Origin: Mesorhizobium sp. | Lineage (GTDB): Bacteria > Pseudomonadota > Alphaproteobacteria > Rhizobiales > Rhizobiaceae | Direction: 5' to 3' | Assembly: GCF_004963255.1 (NCBI RefSeq) | Contig: NZ_SUGA01000021.1 | Span: 40,638 to 104,637, forward strand | Length of the DNA: 64,000 nt | Shown here: piece after piece, positions 1 through 8,716 of the stretch | How positions within the stretch are numbered: the stretch's first letter is position 1 | Layout of the letters: every line of letters starts with the position of its first letter | Notes under the pieces: generated by a model | Seen by the model: the letters and a program-made list of their open reading frames with translations, nothing else | Database searches by the model: none | Told to the model about the DNA's origin: nothing | Made by a program: the position numbers and the translations under genes

Positions 1-597
1 GGCGGCGCCAGCCACCAGCACATTGGCGCCGGCCGCGGTCACCAGCGGCGCCGTCTCGGCAGAGACGCCGCCGTCGATCTCGATATGGATCGGCCGGTTG
101 CCGATCAGCGCCTTCACCCGCGTCACCTTGTCGACGATCGCCGGGATGAAGGCCTGCCCGCCGAAACCCGGATTGACGGTCATGATCAGGATCAGGTCGA
201 GCCGGTCGAGCACATATTCGATCGCTGTCTCCGGCGTCGCCGGGTTGAGCGAAACGCCGGCCTTCTTGCCGAGGCTCCTGATGGTCTGCAGCGAGCGGTC
301 GAGATGCGGCCCGGCCTCGGCATGCACCGTCATGCCGTCGCAGCCGGCCTCGGCGAAAGCCGCCAGGTAAGGATCGGCCGGCGCGATCATCAGATGGCAG
401 TCGAAAAAGGCCTTGGTGCGGTTGCGGATCGCCTTGATCACCGGCGGGCCGAAGGTGATGTTGGGCACGAAATGGCCGTCCATCACGTCGAGATGAATCC
501 AGTCGGCGCCGGCCGCCGCGACGGCCTCGACTTCATCGCCCAGCTTCGAAAAATCCGATGCCAGCACCGAAGGCGCGATCAGGGTCTTCTTGCTCAT
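1..597 (-). CDS. rpe: Ribulose-phosphate 3-epimerase, 3' end cut by window edge
   Basis: Interconverts D-ribulose 5-phosphate and D-xylulose 5-phosphate in the pentose phosphate and Calvin pathways; cytosolic TIM barrel. Translating the minus strand from the ATG at 597 gives 199 residues without a stop. The start is followed by IAPSVLASDFSKLGDE, then HLDVMDGHFVPNITFG (metal ligands H35 and D37, D37 also an acid/base residue), DCHLM (H68), the phosphate-loop motif VNPGFGGQ (residues 141-148) and IDGGV (D175, the second acid/base). The last 20-25 residues lie outside the window. All active-site residues in the visible part are intact. The D-xylulose 5-phosphate link to xylA/xylB at 16-20 kb is thematic only; the genes are not adjacent. 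Confidence 0.96.
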   Translation of the reverse strand, partial: MSKKTLIAPSVLASDFSKLGDEVEAVAAAGADWIHLDVMDGHFVPNITFGPPVIKAIRNRTKAFFDCHLMIAPADPYLAAFAEAGCDGMTVHAEAGPHLDRSLQTIRSLGKKAGVSLNPATPETAIEYVLDRLDLILIMTVNPGFGGQAFIPAIVDKVTRVKALIGNRPIHIEIDGGVSAETAPLVTAAGANVLVAGAA

Positions 598-739
598 GGC
601 GCAAACTCTCCTGGCAGTGCTGTGCGCGTCAGTCGCGCCTGTCAGGGCGACTGCCTAGACCATGATCCGGCCAAGGGGAAGCACGTTTTCAACGGGCGGG
701 TTTGCCCGCCTGCCGTGAGCCCTTCTTCGATGTGGAAAA

Positions 740-767
740 GAAAACCCGCCGGATCGTCCCGGCGGGT
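740..767 (-). terminator. Rho-independent terminator after the DUF11/cysteine-module gene
   Basis: Perfect 9-bp inverted repeat (ACCCGCCGG at 744-752, CCGGCGGGT at 759-767) with a 6-nt loop. Read on the minus strand it is followed by TTTTCTTTTCC. It lies about 20 bp past the TAA at 787-789, so it ends the 4632-6611 / 787-4635 transcription unit before rpe. Confidence 0.8.
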
Positions 768-786
768 CTGGTCTCCAGCCGTAGGA

Positions 787-3700
787 TTACGGCTTGAAGT
801 TCTGGATGTTAGCACCGCTCGGGTCCTGAATGATCCGCCGCGGCTGGCGTTGCGGCACCAGTTGCTGCAGCACGTTCGGGTTGAGCAGGATGCCGGGGTT
901 GATCTCGATACCCGGCCGCCTGCGGATCGGCGTGCAATCCGGGTACCGTCCGGTCGTGCCGACCGGGCAGCGCCGCCGGGTGAAGACTGGCTGGCACTGT
1001 CCGTCGATGAACTCCGCACCCGGCGCGCATTCCACCTGCGGCTTGCGGCACGCCCCGTTGCGGATTTCGGTCCCGCGCGGGCAGACGCAATCGCCCCGCT
1101 TGTTGTGGACCTGGCCGCGGATGGTGCACTGCTCCTGGCTCGGCTTCGGCCGCTGGCAGGCTTTGCCCCGCACCTCCAGTCCGTCCGGGCAGGCGCAATT
1201 GCCGTTGGCGTCGCGCAGCTGGCCGCGGATCGGGCACTGCTTCGACACGATCGGCCGGCAGGCGCCGTCACGCACCTCCGTGCCGCTCGGGCAGACGCAA
1301 TCGCCATCGGCGTTGCGGGACTGGCCGCGGATGCGGCACTGGGCAGGCGGCTGCCGGTCAGGCACGCAAGCCTTGGCCGCGCGGTCGAGATGCGTGCCGT
1401 CCGGGCAGGTGCAGCCATTGCCGTTGGAAGTCGGCACTGCGCCACGGATCGCGCATTTCGGCGGGACGTCCTGGCAGACGCCGTTCACCAGCTCGCCGCG
1501 GCGGCACACGCAGTTGCCGTCCTGGTCGCGGTACTGGCCGGGACGCAGCGTGCACTGCGGCTCTTCCGGTATGTTGCTCCGCACGCACTTGCCGTTCTCC
1601 AGATCGGTACCGCGCGGGCAGACACAGCGTCCATCCTCGGTCCGGATCTGGCCCTGCAGCAGGACGCAGCGCGGCGGTGGCGGCAGCGGCAGGAGCTTGG
1701 TGCCACCGGACGAACACTGACCATTGCGGAAGGTGGTGCCCTCCGGGCAGACGCAACGGCCGGCCGAGTTCATCACCAGTCCATACAAGCACTGGTTCTT
1801 CACCTCGTGCCGGATGGTGAAGGGATGGCACGCATAAGCCTTGCCGCGATCGCCCTGGACGTTGGTCAAGTCGCGCGACAGCACGTCGCCGCCGCCTTGC
1901 ACCGGCGTGTTCGGAGGAAGCACGCCGACGCAGTTCTGTCCGCTGACCGTGCCCTGCAGAGCGGCAAGACGCCCGTCCTCGGGAAGGATCACGGTGACGT
2001 GGTGGCTGTGGCTTTCGCCGGCGCCCAGCGTCAGATTGGCGATGCAGGATGCCGGCAGCATCGTCGGCTCCGGCGAGCAGCCGAAGGGCGGATCGATCGA
2101 GGTGACCTGAACGCCTTCCAGCCGGCCGAGACCCTCCACGCCGATCGCATCGCCGATGCGGACCGGACCGGAGAAGGGGTTCGGCCCGTCATTCGTGATG
2201 GTGATCTCGAACGAGCATGGTTCTCCCGGCTGGCATTCGGCATCGCCGGTCTTCTCGACGCGGATGGTGGAGGCGCCGCCCCCCTTCGCGCAGGCCTGAC
2301 CGATCGGGTAGACGATGTCGTCGCCCGGCGCCGGCCCGAAGCTGCCGCGCGCGCAGTTCTCGAACGCGCCATTGCCGCTCACCGTCACGTCGAAGTGCCT
2401 GGAGGTTCCGGGCGCCAACACGGCGCCGGGAATCTGGCAGGACAGCGCGTTGGCAGGCACCGGGCCGCAGGTCCATTCCGCACCGTCAGGGGCGACGGTT
2501 TGAATCTGGACAGGCGCTCCGCCCGACACCAGCGTGGCGGCGTCGTTCACCCGCACTGGACCTGTGGGCGCCGCGGTGCCGGCATTGCTGACGGTGATGC
2601 GGCAGGAAACAGCCGCGGCACCGGCCAGCGAACCGCCGCATGTCTTGGTGATGCGCATGCCGGGCTGGCCGCCATTCGGACGGCGGATGCGCTCGGTCGC
2701 GCAGGCCTTGTTGTTGGCGAGGTCGACCTCGCCGGGAATGCCTTTCACCTCGGCGCAGTTCTCGACCGTGTCCGGCCGGTAGTTTGCCGGCATCACCGCC
2801 TTGACGACGATCGGCGTCGAGGCGCCCGGAGGCAGCGAGATCCCGGCATCGTCGCAGCGGAACTGTCCGGGCCCGTTCGGCCCGCATGTCCATGGCGGGC
2901 TCGGCCCGAAGGTCGACGAGGTCGGCGCGCCGCCGGGATAGGTGTCGATCACCGTCAGCGGCCCGTTATAGGTGCCGGTGCCGTTGTTGATGATGTCGAT
3001 CACGAAAGTGCAGAGGCCGTCCGGCGTGCAGACCGGCGCGCGGGCGCGCTTCTTGAGGATCAGGTCGACCTTCTTCTCGACCGGCGGATTGCACTGCGGA
3101 TCGCGATCGCCACGGCGGCAGATCGGGATCGAGGCGCAGCCGCGGTCGTTCTGCTGGCTGCCGAACAGCGGCTTGCCGCTGGCCTGGTAGTCATAAGCGG
3201 CGCAGTTGCGCAGCGCGCCGCCCTGCCAGCCGCCAGCCGGCTTGAAGCCGAGCTTGAGGTTGACCGAGGCGCCGGGGTTGAGCGTCGTTGCCGGATAGGT
3301 GCAGGTCATCGGCGTCGTGCCGGGCACGCAGACCCAGGGCGCATTCGGACCCGAGGTCAGCACCGAGCCTGGCGGCAACGTCACTTCGTCGAGCACGATC
3401 TTGCCGTTATAGGGCGCGTCGCCGACATTGGTGACGGTAATGGTGAAGGCGCAGCCGCCGGCCATCGTGCAACGCGGCACGTCGGCATGTTTCTCGACCT
3501 TGAGGTCCGGCTCCTTGTCCTTCGGCGGGCATCTCAGATCACGCGGGATGACGATGTCGATGACCTGCGTGCAGCAAAGCCCCCAACCCTCCTTCGGCCC
3601 GGCATAGGTCTCGATGCCGGTGACGATGAAGTGGATGGCCCCGCCGGGTGAGGCGCCGATGATCTTCCAGTTCAGCACACCGCCGCCGACCGGCACTTTC

Positions 3701-4635
3701 TGCGTGTCGGGAACGATGGTGACGCCGAGGTTGGTCGTCGACACCTGCACCCATTTGCCGCCCATCTCGGGTCCGACCGGCATGTGGTAGATGAAGGCGC
3801 CGCCGCCCGGCACGCAATCGACCGTGCCGCGGTCGACCTTGAAGCACTCCTTGCTTGGAGGCGGAGGCGGCGGATTGCATTTGGTCAGGTCGATCCTGAT
3901 CGAGGTTTTTACGCCGGTGAGGAAATCGCCGTCGTCGGGCTTATCCGGATCCTGCGAGGGGATGGTCGTTGCCGGCCCGCCCCGCAGCGAGACCTTGATC
4001 TCTCCCTGGTTGTCGACCGTCCCCGGCACGAGGAAGGCCGCATGGTCTATCTTGGCGGTGATGCGGAAGATGATGATGCGCTCGTTCGCAGCACCCGCGC
4101 CATCGAGGTTGGCAGCGCTGATGCGGAAGTTGGAAACGCTCGCCGTGTCGTTCGGGCCGGCCGACGTGCTGATCGAAGCAGCCGGCAGCGGTCCGCCGGA
4201 GGCGCTGGTGCCGTCGCCGGCAACATCGACGCTGACGATCTGCAGGCCACGCGGCAGTTGATCCCTGAAATCGAGCCTTGTCGCCTTGAGCAAGGCCGCC
4301 ACGCTTGGCCGGTCGAAGTCCTGCGGGTCGCCATGGATGCCGAAGCTCAGAACATATTCCACCGTATCGCAGCTTCTCTGGCCGCCCTTCTTGGTGAAGA
4401 AGGGCACGATCCGCGCAAGTTCTGCGTTGATGCCGCGTGACGTCGGATTGGCGGCCTGGCTGGTCGCGGCCGGAGTCTGGTTCTGGGCGAGCGCCGGCAG
4501 GGCCGGCGTCATGGCGACCGCGATACCGGCCGCCATCAGCCAGCGCGCGCCGCGCCTGGCATATGACAGGGGTTTCATGATCGTCTCCATGACGGTGTTG
4601 CGCGCGCCGAGGCGGGAATGGGCGAGATCGCTCAT
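787..4635 (-). CDS. Very large exported protein: DUF11-like repeats plus C-terminal 4-Cys modules
   Basis: 1282 residues, function unknown. The N-terminus is a 19-residue extension followed by an export signal (MKPLSYARRGARWLMAAG..., ending ALPALAQ). Residues about 60-360 have no recognised fold. Four DUF11-like (CARDB/Ig-like) segments begin near residues 377, 523, 660 and 790, each opening with a K/T-rich strand, a C-x6-10-C pair and a phrase such as TITVTNVGDAPYNG. From about residue 945 come seven tandem modules of 25-30 residues with the pattern C-x12-14-C-x-C-x8-12-C (for example QCRIRGQSRNADGDCVCPSG), EGF-like in spacing, and then a degenerate eighth. The ATG at 4635 has AGGAGG at 4641-4646 with 5-nt spacing and overlaps the upstream stop as ATGA. 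An internal ATG before MKPL would give a more ordinary signal peptide but lacks that Shine-Dalgarno. A surface or matrix-type role is inference. Confidence 0.85.
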   Translation of the reverse strand: MSDLAHSRLGARNTVMETIMKPLSYARRGARWLMAAGIAVAMTPALPALAQNQTPAATSQAANPTSRGINAELARIVPFFTKKGGQRSCDTVEYVLSFGIHGDPQDFDRPSVAALLKATRLDFRDQLPRGLQIVSVDVAGDGTSASGGPLPAASISTSAGPNDTASVSNFRISAANLDGAGAANERIIIFRITAKIDHAAFLVPGTVDNQGEIKVSLRGGPATTIPSQDPDKPDDGDFLTGVKTSIRIDLTKCNPPPPPPSKECFKVDRGTVDCVPGGGAFIYHMPVGPEMGGKWVQVSTTNLGVTIVPDTQKVPVGGGVLNWKIIGASPGGAIHFIVTGIETYAGPKEGWGLCCTQVIDIVIPRDLRCPPKDKEPDLKVEKHADVPRCTMAGGCAFTITVTNVGDAPYNGKIVLDEVTLPPGSVLTSGPNAPWVCVPGTTPMTCTYPATTLNPGASVNLKLGFKPAGGWQGGALRNCAAYDYQASGKPLFGSQQNDRGCASIPICRRGDRDPQCNPPVEKKVDLILKKRARAPVCTPDGLCTFVIDIINNGTGTYNGPLTVIDTYPGGAPTSSTFGPSPPWTCGPNGPGQFRCDDAGISLPPGASTPIVVKAVMPANYRPDTVENCAEVKGIPGEVDLANNKACATERIRRPNGGQPGMRITKTCGGSLAGAAAVSCRITVSNAGTAAPTGPVRVNDAATLVSGGAPVQIQTVAPDGAEWTCGPVPANALSCQIPGAVLAPGTSRHFDVTVSGNGAFENCARGSFGPAPGDDIVYPIGQACAKGGGASTIRVEKTGDAECQPGEPCSFEITITNDGPNPFSGPVRIGDAIGVEGLGRLEGVQVTSIDPPFGCSPEPTMLPASCIANLTLGAGESHSHHVTVILPEDGRLAALQGTVSGQNCVGVLPPNTPVQGGGDVLSRDLTNVQGDRGKAYACHPFTIRHEVKNQCLYGLVMNSAGRCVCPEGTTFRNGQCSSGGTKLLPLPPPPRCVLLQGQIRTEDGRCVCPRGTDLENGKCVRSNIPEEPQCTLRPGQYRDQDGNCVCRRGELVNGVCQDVPPKCAIRGAVPTSNGNGCTCPDGTHLDRAAKACVPDRQPPAQCRIRGQSRNADGDCVCPSGTEVRDGACRPIVSKQCPIRGQLRDANGNCACPDGLEVRGKACQRPKPSQEQCTIRGQVHNKRGDCVCPRGTEIRNGACRKPQVECAPGAEFIDGQCQPVFTRRRCPVGTTGRYPDCTPIRRRPGIEINPGILLNPNVLQQLVPQRQPRRIIQDPSGANIQNFKP

Positions 4636-6611
4636 CTTTCCCTCCTAGGCGCTTCGCAGTCGACGGCTGGCGTTCTGAGTGGCAGCGTCATCTTGCAGCA
4701 AGGGTAGTAGCCGCCCTTGTCCTGGTCGGACTTGCGGTAGAAGCAGAGCCCGACATTGACGGTATCGCCCGGATCATGGCCGGTGATGTCGACCGTGTAG
4801 GGCTTGCCGGGAACATGCGACATGGGGGTCGTCACCCCGACGCCGGGCGTCCTGGACTGCGCCTTGATCGAATCGCCGCCGAAGCCGGCATGGTCATGGA
4901 GAGTGAGTTCGGCCCGCAGCCCGCGCGGCGTGCAATAATAGTGCACATCCTCGACATCGACGCAGGGCGGCAGATTGCCGGGCGGCGGGAAGTCGGGCGG
5001 ATAGAACGGAGGCAGATAGCCGCCGCCGGGGATTTCCTCGTAATAGCCGGCGCGGCCCTCGCAGGGGCGCCAGACCCTGACGTCGCCGACATGGCCTTGC
5101 ACGTCCGGGTCCTCGAAATAGCCGTCGAAATCGACGAACCATGAGCCGAAGGGAGGCACGTTGGCCGGCTCGACCAGCGCGCTCGGCGTCAGCTGCACGC
5201 CGTGCACGGCAAGCGGTCCGCCGGCGGCGAGCCGCTCGGCAAATTCGGGATTGTCGCGCAATTTGTCGCCGGTGTTGACGACGGTGTCGGTGCAGACGGA
5301 CGTGTCGAGATTGCCTTCGGCATCATAGCGATATTGCAGGTCGACGCCGCCGGCCGACTGGCGATTGCCCTGCGGGAAGCCGACCGCATATTCCTCTGGA
5401 ACCTCGACCCAGGCCGATTCCGTCGCCGGATCGTCCGGGTCCTCGCGCCAGTAGCGGATCAGCTCGCCTTTACCGGAGGAGGCGAAGCGGCTGTAATCAT
5501 AGCGGTTTTCGACAGGGCCGCGCTGGGCGAGATACATGAAGCCCTTGTTGTCGAAGGCGATGTCGGTGACGGCATAATCCTGGTCCGCCTTGACCGTCAG
5601 CTCCCAGCGCGGATCGCCGGCGAAGCTTCCGTCGCTCGCAATGCCAACCGACCAGATTTCGGCCTTCTCGCCGACGGAATAGTAGAGCCGGCCGCCATGA
5701 TAGGAGACGGCCCAAACGCGACGCGCATCCTGTGTGTAGCCCCACGTTTCGGGGTCTTCGGTGTCGAAGGCCGCGCCTTGGATGTCCATCAATACGCCGT
5801 CATCGGCGACGGGGCTGAGCCCATGCGCCGGTCGCCCGGCGACGCCATGGTCGAAGCTGTCGATCAGGTTGCCCTCGATATCGATGCGGTGAATGAGCCC
5901 CGTGTCGAGATCCGAAGCGAAGAACTCGCGATGGGCCGGATCGAAGGCGAGGTTGCCGATGCCCGGCCCGCTGTCGGTGTCGATGTAGGCGAATTTCGAG
6001 ACAGCACCCGTGATGCCATCGATCTTCCAGATCGTGCCCGGACCGCCGCCATTCTCGGTGCCGAACTGGCCGTCCATGAAGACCGCGCCGGCGGCGCCGC
6101 GGCGCTGCCGTTCCGGCCTGCCGTCATTGTCGGCGTCTGGCGTGACGATCTCGATGCCATGCAGCGAGGTCGCGGCCGCATAGAGGTTGGGTACGCCCGA
6201 CGGCACGCCGTCGCGCACGCCGTCGTCATAGGCGAGGCCGAACACCTCGCCGATCTGCCCGGCCGTCACCTCGAAGGGGGGCGGCGTGAAGACAAGCTGG
6301 CCGGAGGCGGGCCCGCCGAGATGCGTAACGTCGAAAACGCGCAAGGATGCGCGCGACGTGTCGATGAAGGTCTCGTCGACCGGGTCGACGCCGGGCGGCA
6401 GACCCTGATCGAAATCGGGAATGATGGTGCCCGGAAAACCGGTGACCGCCATCGAGCCGGGATAGATGATCTGGGTTTCCTGTGCCTGCGCCGCGCCGCC
6501 GATCCACAGGCCGGCGGACAGCGCCAAAGCGAGAATTCCGCTGCTTGTCGCGATTGCGCGGCGCAAACGACCGCCACGGGAACGCAGGAACGAGCCGCGA
6601 ACGCCAGACAT
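4632..6611 (-). CDS. Exported propeller-like protein of unknown function, coupled to the downstream cysteine-module gene
   Basis: 659 residues from the ATG at 6611, chosen because it is preceded by GGGGGGAG and yields a signal peptide (arginine-rich n-region, core ATSSGILALALSAGLWIGG, cleavage near AQAQ). An in-frame ATG at 6860 would add 83 low-complexity residues in front of the signal and is less likely. The middle carries repeated blade-like phrases (GLAYDDG, LYAAATS, GTIWKIDGITG, GNLAFDPAHREFFASDLDTG, IHRIDIEGNLIDSF, TDIAFDNKGFMYLAQRG), suggesting an NHL/SMP-30-like beta propeller. The C-terminal 150 residues are proline- and cysteine-rich (RVWRPCEG, PPCVDVEDVHYYC, GYYPCCKM). The stop overlaps the next start by 4 bp, so the two are probably co-translated and may act together outside the cytoplasm. 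Confidence 0.75.
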   Translation of the reverse strand: MSGVRGSFLRSRGGRLRRAIATSSGILALALSAGLWIGGAAQAQETQIIYPGSMAVTGFPGTIIPDFDQGLPPGVDPVDETFIDTSRASLRVFDVTHLGGPASGQLVFTPPPFEVTAGQIGEVFGLAYDDGVRDGVPSGVPNLYAAATSLHGIEIVTPDADNDGRPERQRRGAAGAVFMDGQFGTENGGGPGTIWKIDGITGAVSKFAYIDTDSGPGIGNLAFDPAHREFFASDLDTGLIHRIDIEGNLIDSFDHGVAGRPAHGLSPVADDGVLMDIQGAAFDTEDPETWGYTQDARRVWAVSYHGGRLYYSVGEKAEIWSVGIASDGSFAGDPRWELTVKADQDYAVTDIAFDNKGFMYLAQRGPVENRYDYSRFASSGKGELIRYWREDPDDPATESAWVEVPEEYAVGFPQGNRQSAGGVDLQYRYDAEGNLDTSVCTDTVVNTGDKLRDNPEFAERLAAGGPLAVHGVQLTPSALVEPANVPPFGSWFVDFDGYFEDPDVQGHVGDVRVWRPCEGRAGYYEEIPGGGYLPPFYPPDFPPPGNLPPCVDVEDVHYYCTPRGLRAELTLHDHAGFGGDSIKAQSRTPGVGVTTPMSHVPGKPYTVDITGHDPGDTVNVGLCFYRKSDQDKGGYYPCCKMTLPLRTPAVDCEAPRRER

Positions 6612-6965
6612 TGAACTCCCCCCGAAGCCGCTGGAAGGAACGTCCGCCTCTACCGCGCCAACCAGGGCAAGGCGCGGCGTTGCGGCACGTTCTTCCCCGA
6701 TCGAACTGTCTGTTTTCCTCTTCGCGACGATACGACGGCTCTCCCGCAGGGTCAACGGAATCAGCCGGAAGCCCAGCGCGTCGACCTCTTCCCGAAGGCG
6801 GTGATCGCGCCGGACTCCCGTTGTTCCCGGAGACCGCGAAGTCCCTGGGTTTCTGGTCATGGCGGCTTTCCTTTCCGGGCCGCGCCATTGCGGCGCCTGG
6901 CCATCAGTCGCGGGCCGGCGGGGAAAGGTTCATCGGAGGAAAGCGGAGCGAAAGCGCCTGGGGTG
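6612..6965. other. Intergenic stretch between the alpha/beta hydrolase and the propeller gene
   Basis: 354 bp separate the hydrolase stop from the preferred start at 6611. A minus-strand frame stays open from an ATG at 6858-6860 (weak AAAGGAAAG upstream), but its translation has no recognisable domain and would place 83 residues ahead of a clear signal peptide. The stretch presumably holds the promoter of the exported-protein pair. I see no convincing -35/-10 boxes or terminator. Confidence 0.4.
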
Positions 6966-7907
6966 TCACCAGATCCAGTCGCCGCGCCCGAGCGCCGAAA
7001 CCGCCTCGACGATGCGGGTGAAGCTGGTCCGCGCCCGGCCAACCATGTGCCTGGCTCGGAGATAACCGTGCACAAGGCCGGGCTCCTCGAACCAGAAGGC
7101 GCGTCCGCCGGCCGCGATGACGCGGTCGCGATAGGCTTCGCCGTCGGACGACAGCGGGTCGCATTGCGCGGTGATCAGCACCGTCGGCGGCAGGTTCGCG
7201 AAATCGGCGTCGGCGAGCGGGTAGAGCGTGATGTCGCCGGTCATGTCGACACCGCCGGTGCGGACATGCTTGTAGAAGTCGAGGTCGCGCACGGTCAGCA
7301 TCGGCGCCTCGGCATGCGTAACGTAAGAGCCCTTCGAGTGGTCGCCGCCGAGGCCGGGATAGATCAGCACCTGGCCAGCCGGCTTCTTTTCATGACCGCG
7401 CGTGGCGTGGGCGACCGCGGCGCAAAGATTGCCGCCGGCGCTGTCGCCGCAGAGCAGGACTGGGCAGTCATAGGTCTTGGCGGCCCATTCGAAGGCGTCC
7501 ATGGCGTCGTCGAAGGCCGCCGGGTGCAGATGCTCCGGCGCCAGCCGGTAGTCGAGCGAGACCACCTCGAAGCCGGTGCGGGCGCAAAGCTCGGCGCAGA
7601 CGTCGTCATGGCTGTCCAGCCCGCCAAGGATGAAGCCGCCGCCATGGATATAAAGCACCATCGCGGCTGCGTCCGGAACGGCGTTGCGGTAGATGCGGAT
7701 CGAGATGCTGTTGGTTGGTGCGGCAACGGCAGTCGTCGCCGCCGTCACGCCTTGCGGATAGCCGGCAAAGAACTCGCGGCACATCCGGTCGTAGATCGCG
7801 CGCTGCTCTTCGATCGTGTAGTCGATCGTATCGGGCGGATAATAGGAGTTGGTCTTATCGATGAAGGCCCAGGTCTCGGCGTCGATCAGGGTTTTGTAGT
7901 CGGTCAT
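6966..7907 (-). CDS. Alpha/beta hydrolase, HSL/GDXG esterase family
   Basis: 313-residue cytosolic esterase/lipase-like hydrolase. Hallmarks are the oxyanion motif HGGG (residues 89-92), the nucleophile elbow GDSAGG (S156), the acid D250 in TAQCDPL and the base H280 in GLVHGY, so the catalytic set looks complete. The start at 7907 (MTDYKTLIDAETW) fits the conserved beginning of the protein; upstream ATG (7925) and GTG (7949) codons are in frame, and the GTG would overlap the enoyl-CoA hydratase gene. It is the last gene of the carnitine operon. The substrate is unknown. Because no hotdog thioesterase is visible in this operon, it is a candidate for hydrolysing betainyl-CoA or an acylcarnitine ester, but that is inference. 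Confidence 0.85.
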   Translation of the reverse strand: MTDYKTLIDAETWAFIDKTNSYYPPDTIDYTIEEQRAIYDRMCREFFAGYPQGVTAATTAVAAPTNSISIRIYRNAVPDAAAMVLYIHGGGFILGGLDSHDDVCAELCARTGFEVVSLDYRLAPEHLHPAAFDDAMDAFEWAAKTYDCPVLLCGDSAGGNLCAAVAHATRGHEKKPAGQVLIYPGLGGDHSKGSYVTHAEAPMLTVRDLDFYKHVRTGGVDMTGDITLYPLADADFANLPPTVLITAQCDPLSSDGEAYRDRVIAAGGRAFWFEEPGLVHGYLRARHMVGRARTSFTRIVEAVSALGRGDWIW

Positions 7908-7933
7908 ATGGGATGACGCCGTCATCTCCGACG

Positions 7934-8716
7934 CTATCGTCCCTTCCACACTGGATCGCGCTTCTCGGCGAACGCCCGGAACCCCTCCATATTGTCTTCC
8001 GACCCGTAGAGGATATCGACCGTCGGCAGCTGCCTTCTTGTCACCTTGTTCATCGCGTCCTGGAAGGTCAGCGCCTCGGCCACCCGCGCCGTCTCCTTGA
8101 TCGAGGCGAAGACCAGCGGCGGGCCGCTCGCCAAAAGCCGTGCGATCTCCCAGACGCGCTCCTCGAGCTTGTCCTTGGGCAGCACCTCGTTGACCAGGCC
8201 CCAGCGATGCGCCTCGGCGACATCCATCCAGCGGCCGGTGAACAAAAGGTCCATGGCGATGTGGTAGGGGATGCGCTTCGGCAGCTTGATCGTCGCGGCG
8301 TCGGCGAGCGTGCCGGCGCGGATCTCGGGCAGCGCGAAGGAGGAATGGTCCGAGGCGTAGATGAGGTCGCAGGACAGCGCCAGCTCGAAACCGCCGCCCA
8401 CCGCCATGCCGTTGACGCAGGCGATCACCGGCTTGTTGAGGTCCCGCAGTTCCTGCAGCCCGGCGAAGCCGCCGACGCCATAGTCGCCGTCGACCGCATC
8501 GCCGGCGGCGGCCGCCTTCAGGTCCCAGCCGGCGCTGAAGAACTTGTCGCCGGCCGTCTTGACGATGGCGACGCGCAGCTCCGGATCGTCGCGGAACGCC
8601 TTGAAGGTCTCGCCCATCAGCCGCGACGTCTTGAGGTCGATGGCGTTGGCCTTCGGCCGGTCGAGCGTGACTTCGAGGATCGCGCCTTCGCGGCGGGTGG
8701 TGATGACGTCAGCCAT
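7934..8716 (-). CDS. caiD: Enoyl-CoA hydratase family, carnitinyl-CoA dehydratase-like
   Basis: 260-residue crotonase-fold enzyme. CaiD interconverts L-carnitinyl-CoA and crotonobetainyl-CoA. Visible features are the oxyanion loop KFFSAGWDLK (58-67), NGMAVGGGFELALSCDLI (102-119) with E111, and ALPEIRAG with E131; the Glu pair is spaced as in CaiD and other crotonases. The ATG at 8716 (MADVITTRR) was chosen because it follows GGAGAAAAGA; it overlaps the upstream synthetase stop by 8 bp, which points to translational coupling. Neighbouring acyl-CoA synthetase, acyl-CoA dehydrogenase and carnitine dehydrogenase genes support a carnitine role over general fatty-acid oxidation. The symbol is by analogy and the exact substrate is not proven. 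Confidence 0.82.
   Translation of the reverse strand: MADVITTRREGAILEVTLDRPKANAIDLKTSRLMGETFKAFRDDPELRVAIVKTAGDKFFSAGWDLKAAAAGDAVDGDYGVGGFAGLQELRDLNKPVIACVNGMAVGGGFELALSCDLIYASDHSSFALPEIRAGTLADAATIKLPKRIPYHIAMDLLFTGRWMDVAEAHRWGLVNEVLPKDKLEERVWEIARLLASGPPLVFASIKETARVAEALTFQDAMNKVTRRQLPTVDILYGSEDNMEGFRAFAEKRDPVWKGR

Noticed and set aside
85..3651. 1188-codon plus-strand open frame opposite the cysteine-module gene
   Set aside because: Arg/Ala/His-rich translation with no domain or signal, typical of antisense frames in GC-rich DNA. The minus strand has a signal peptide, ribosome site, DUF11 segments and Cys modules.
6612..6860. N-terminal extension of the propeller protein from the ATG at 6860
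   Set aside because: It would put 83 residues before a normal signal peptide; the internal ATG at 6611 has the better ribosome site.
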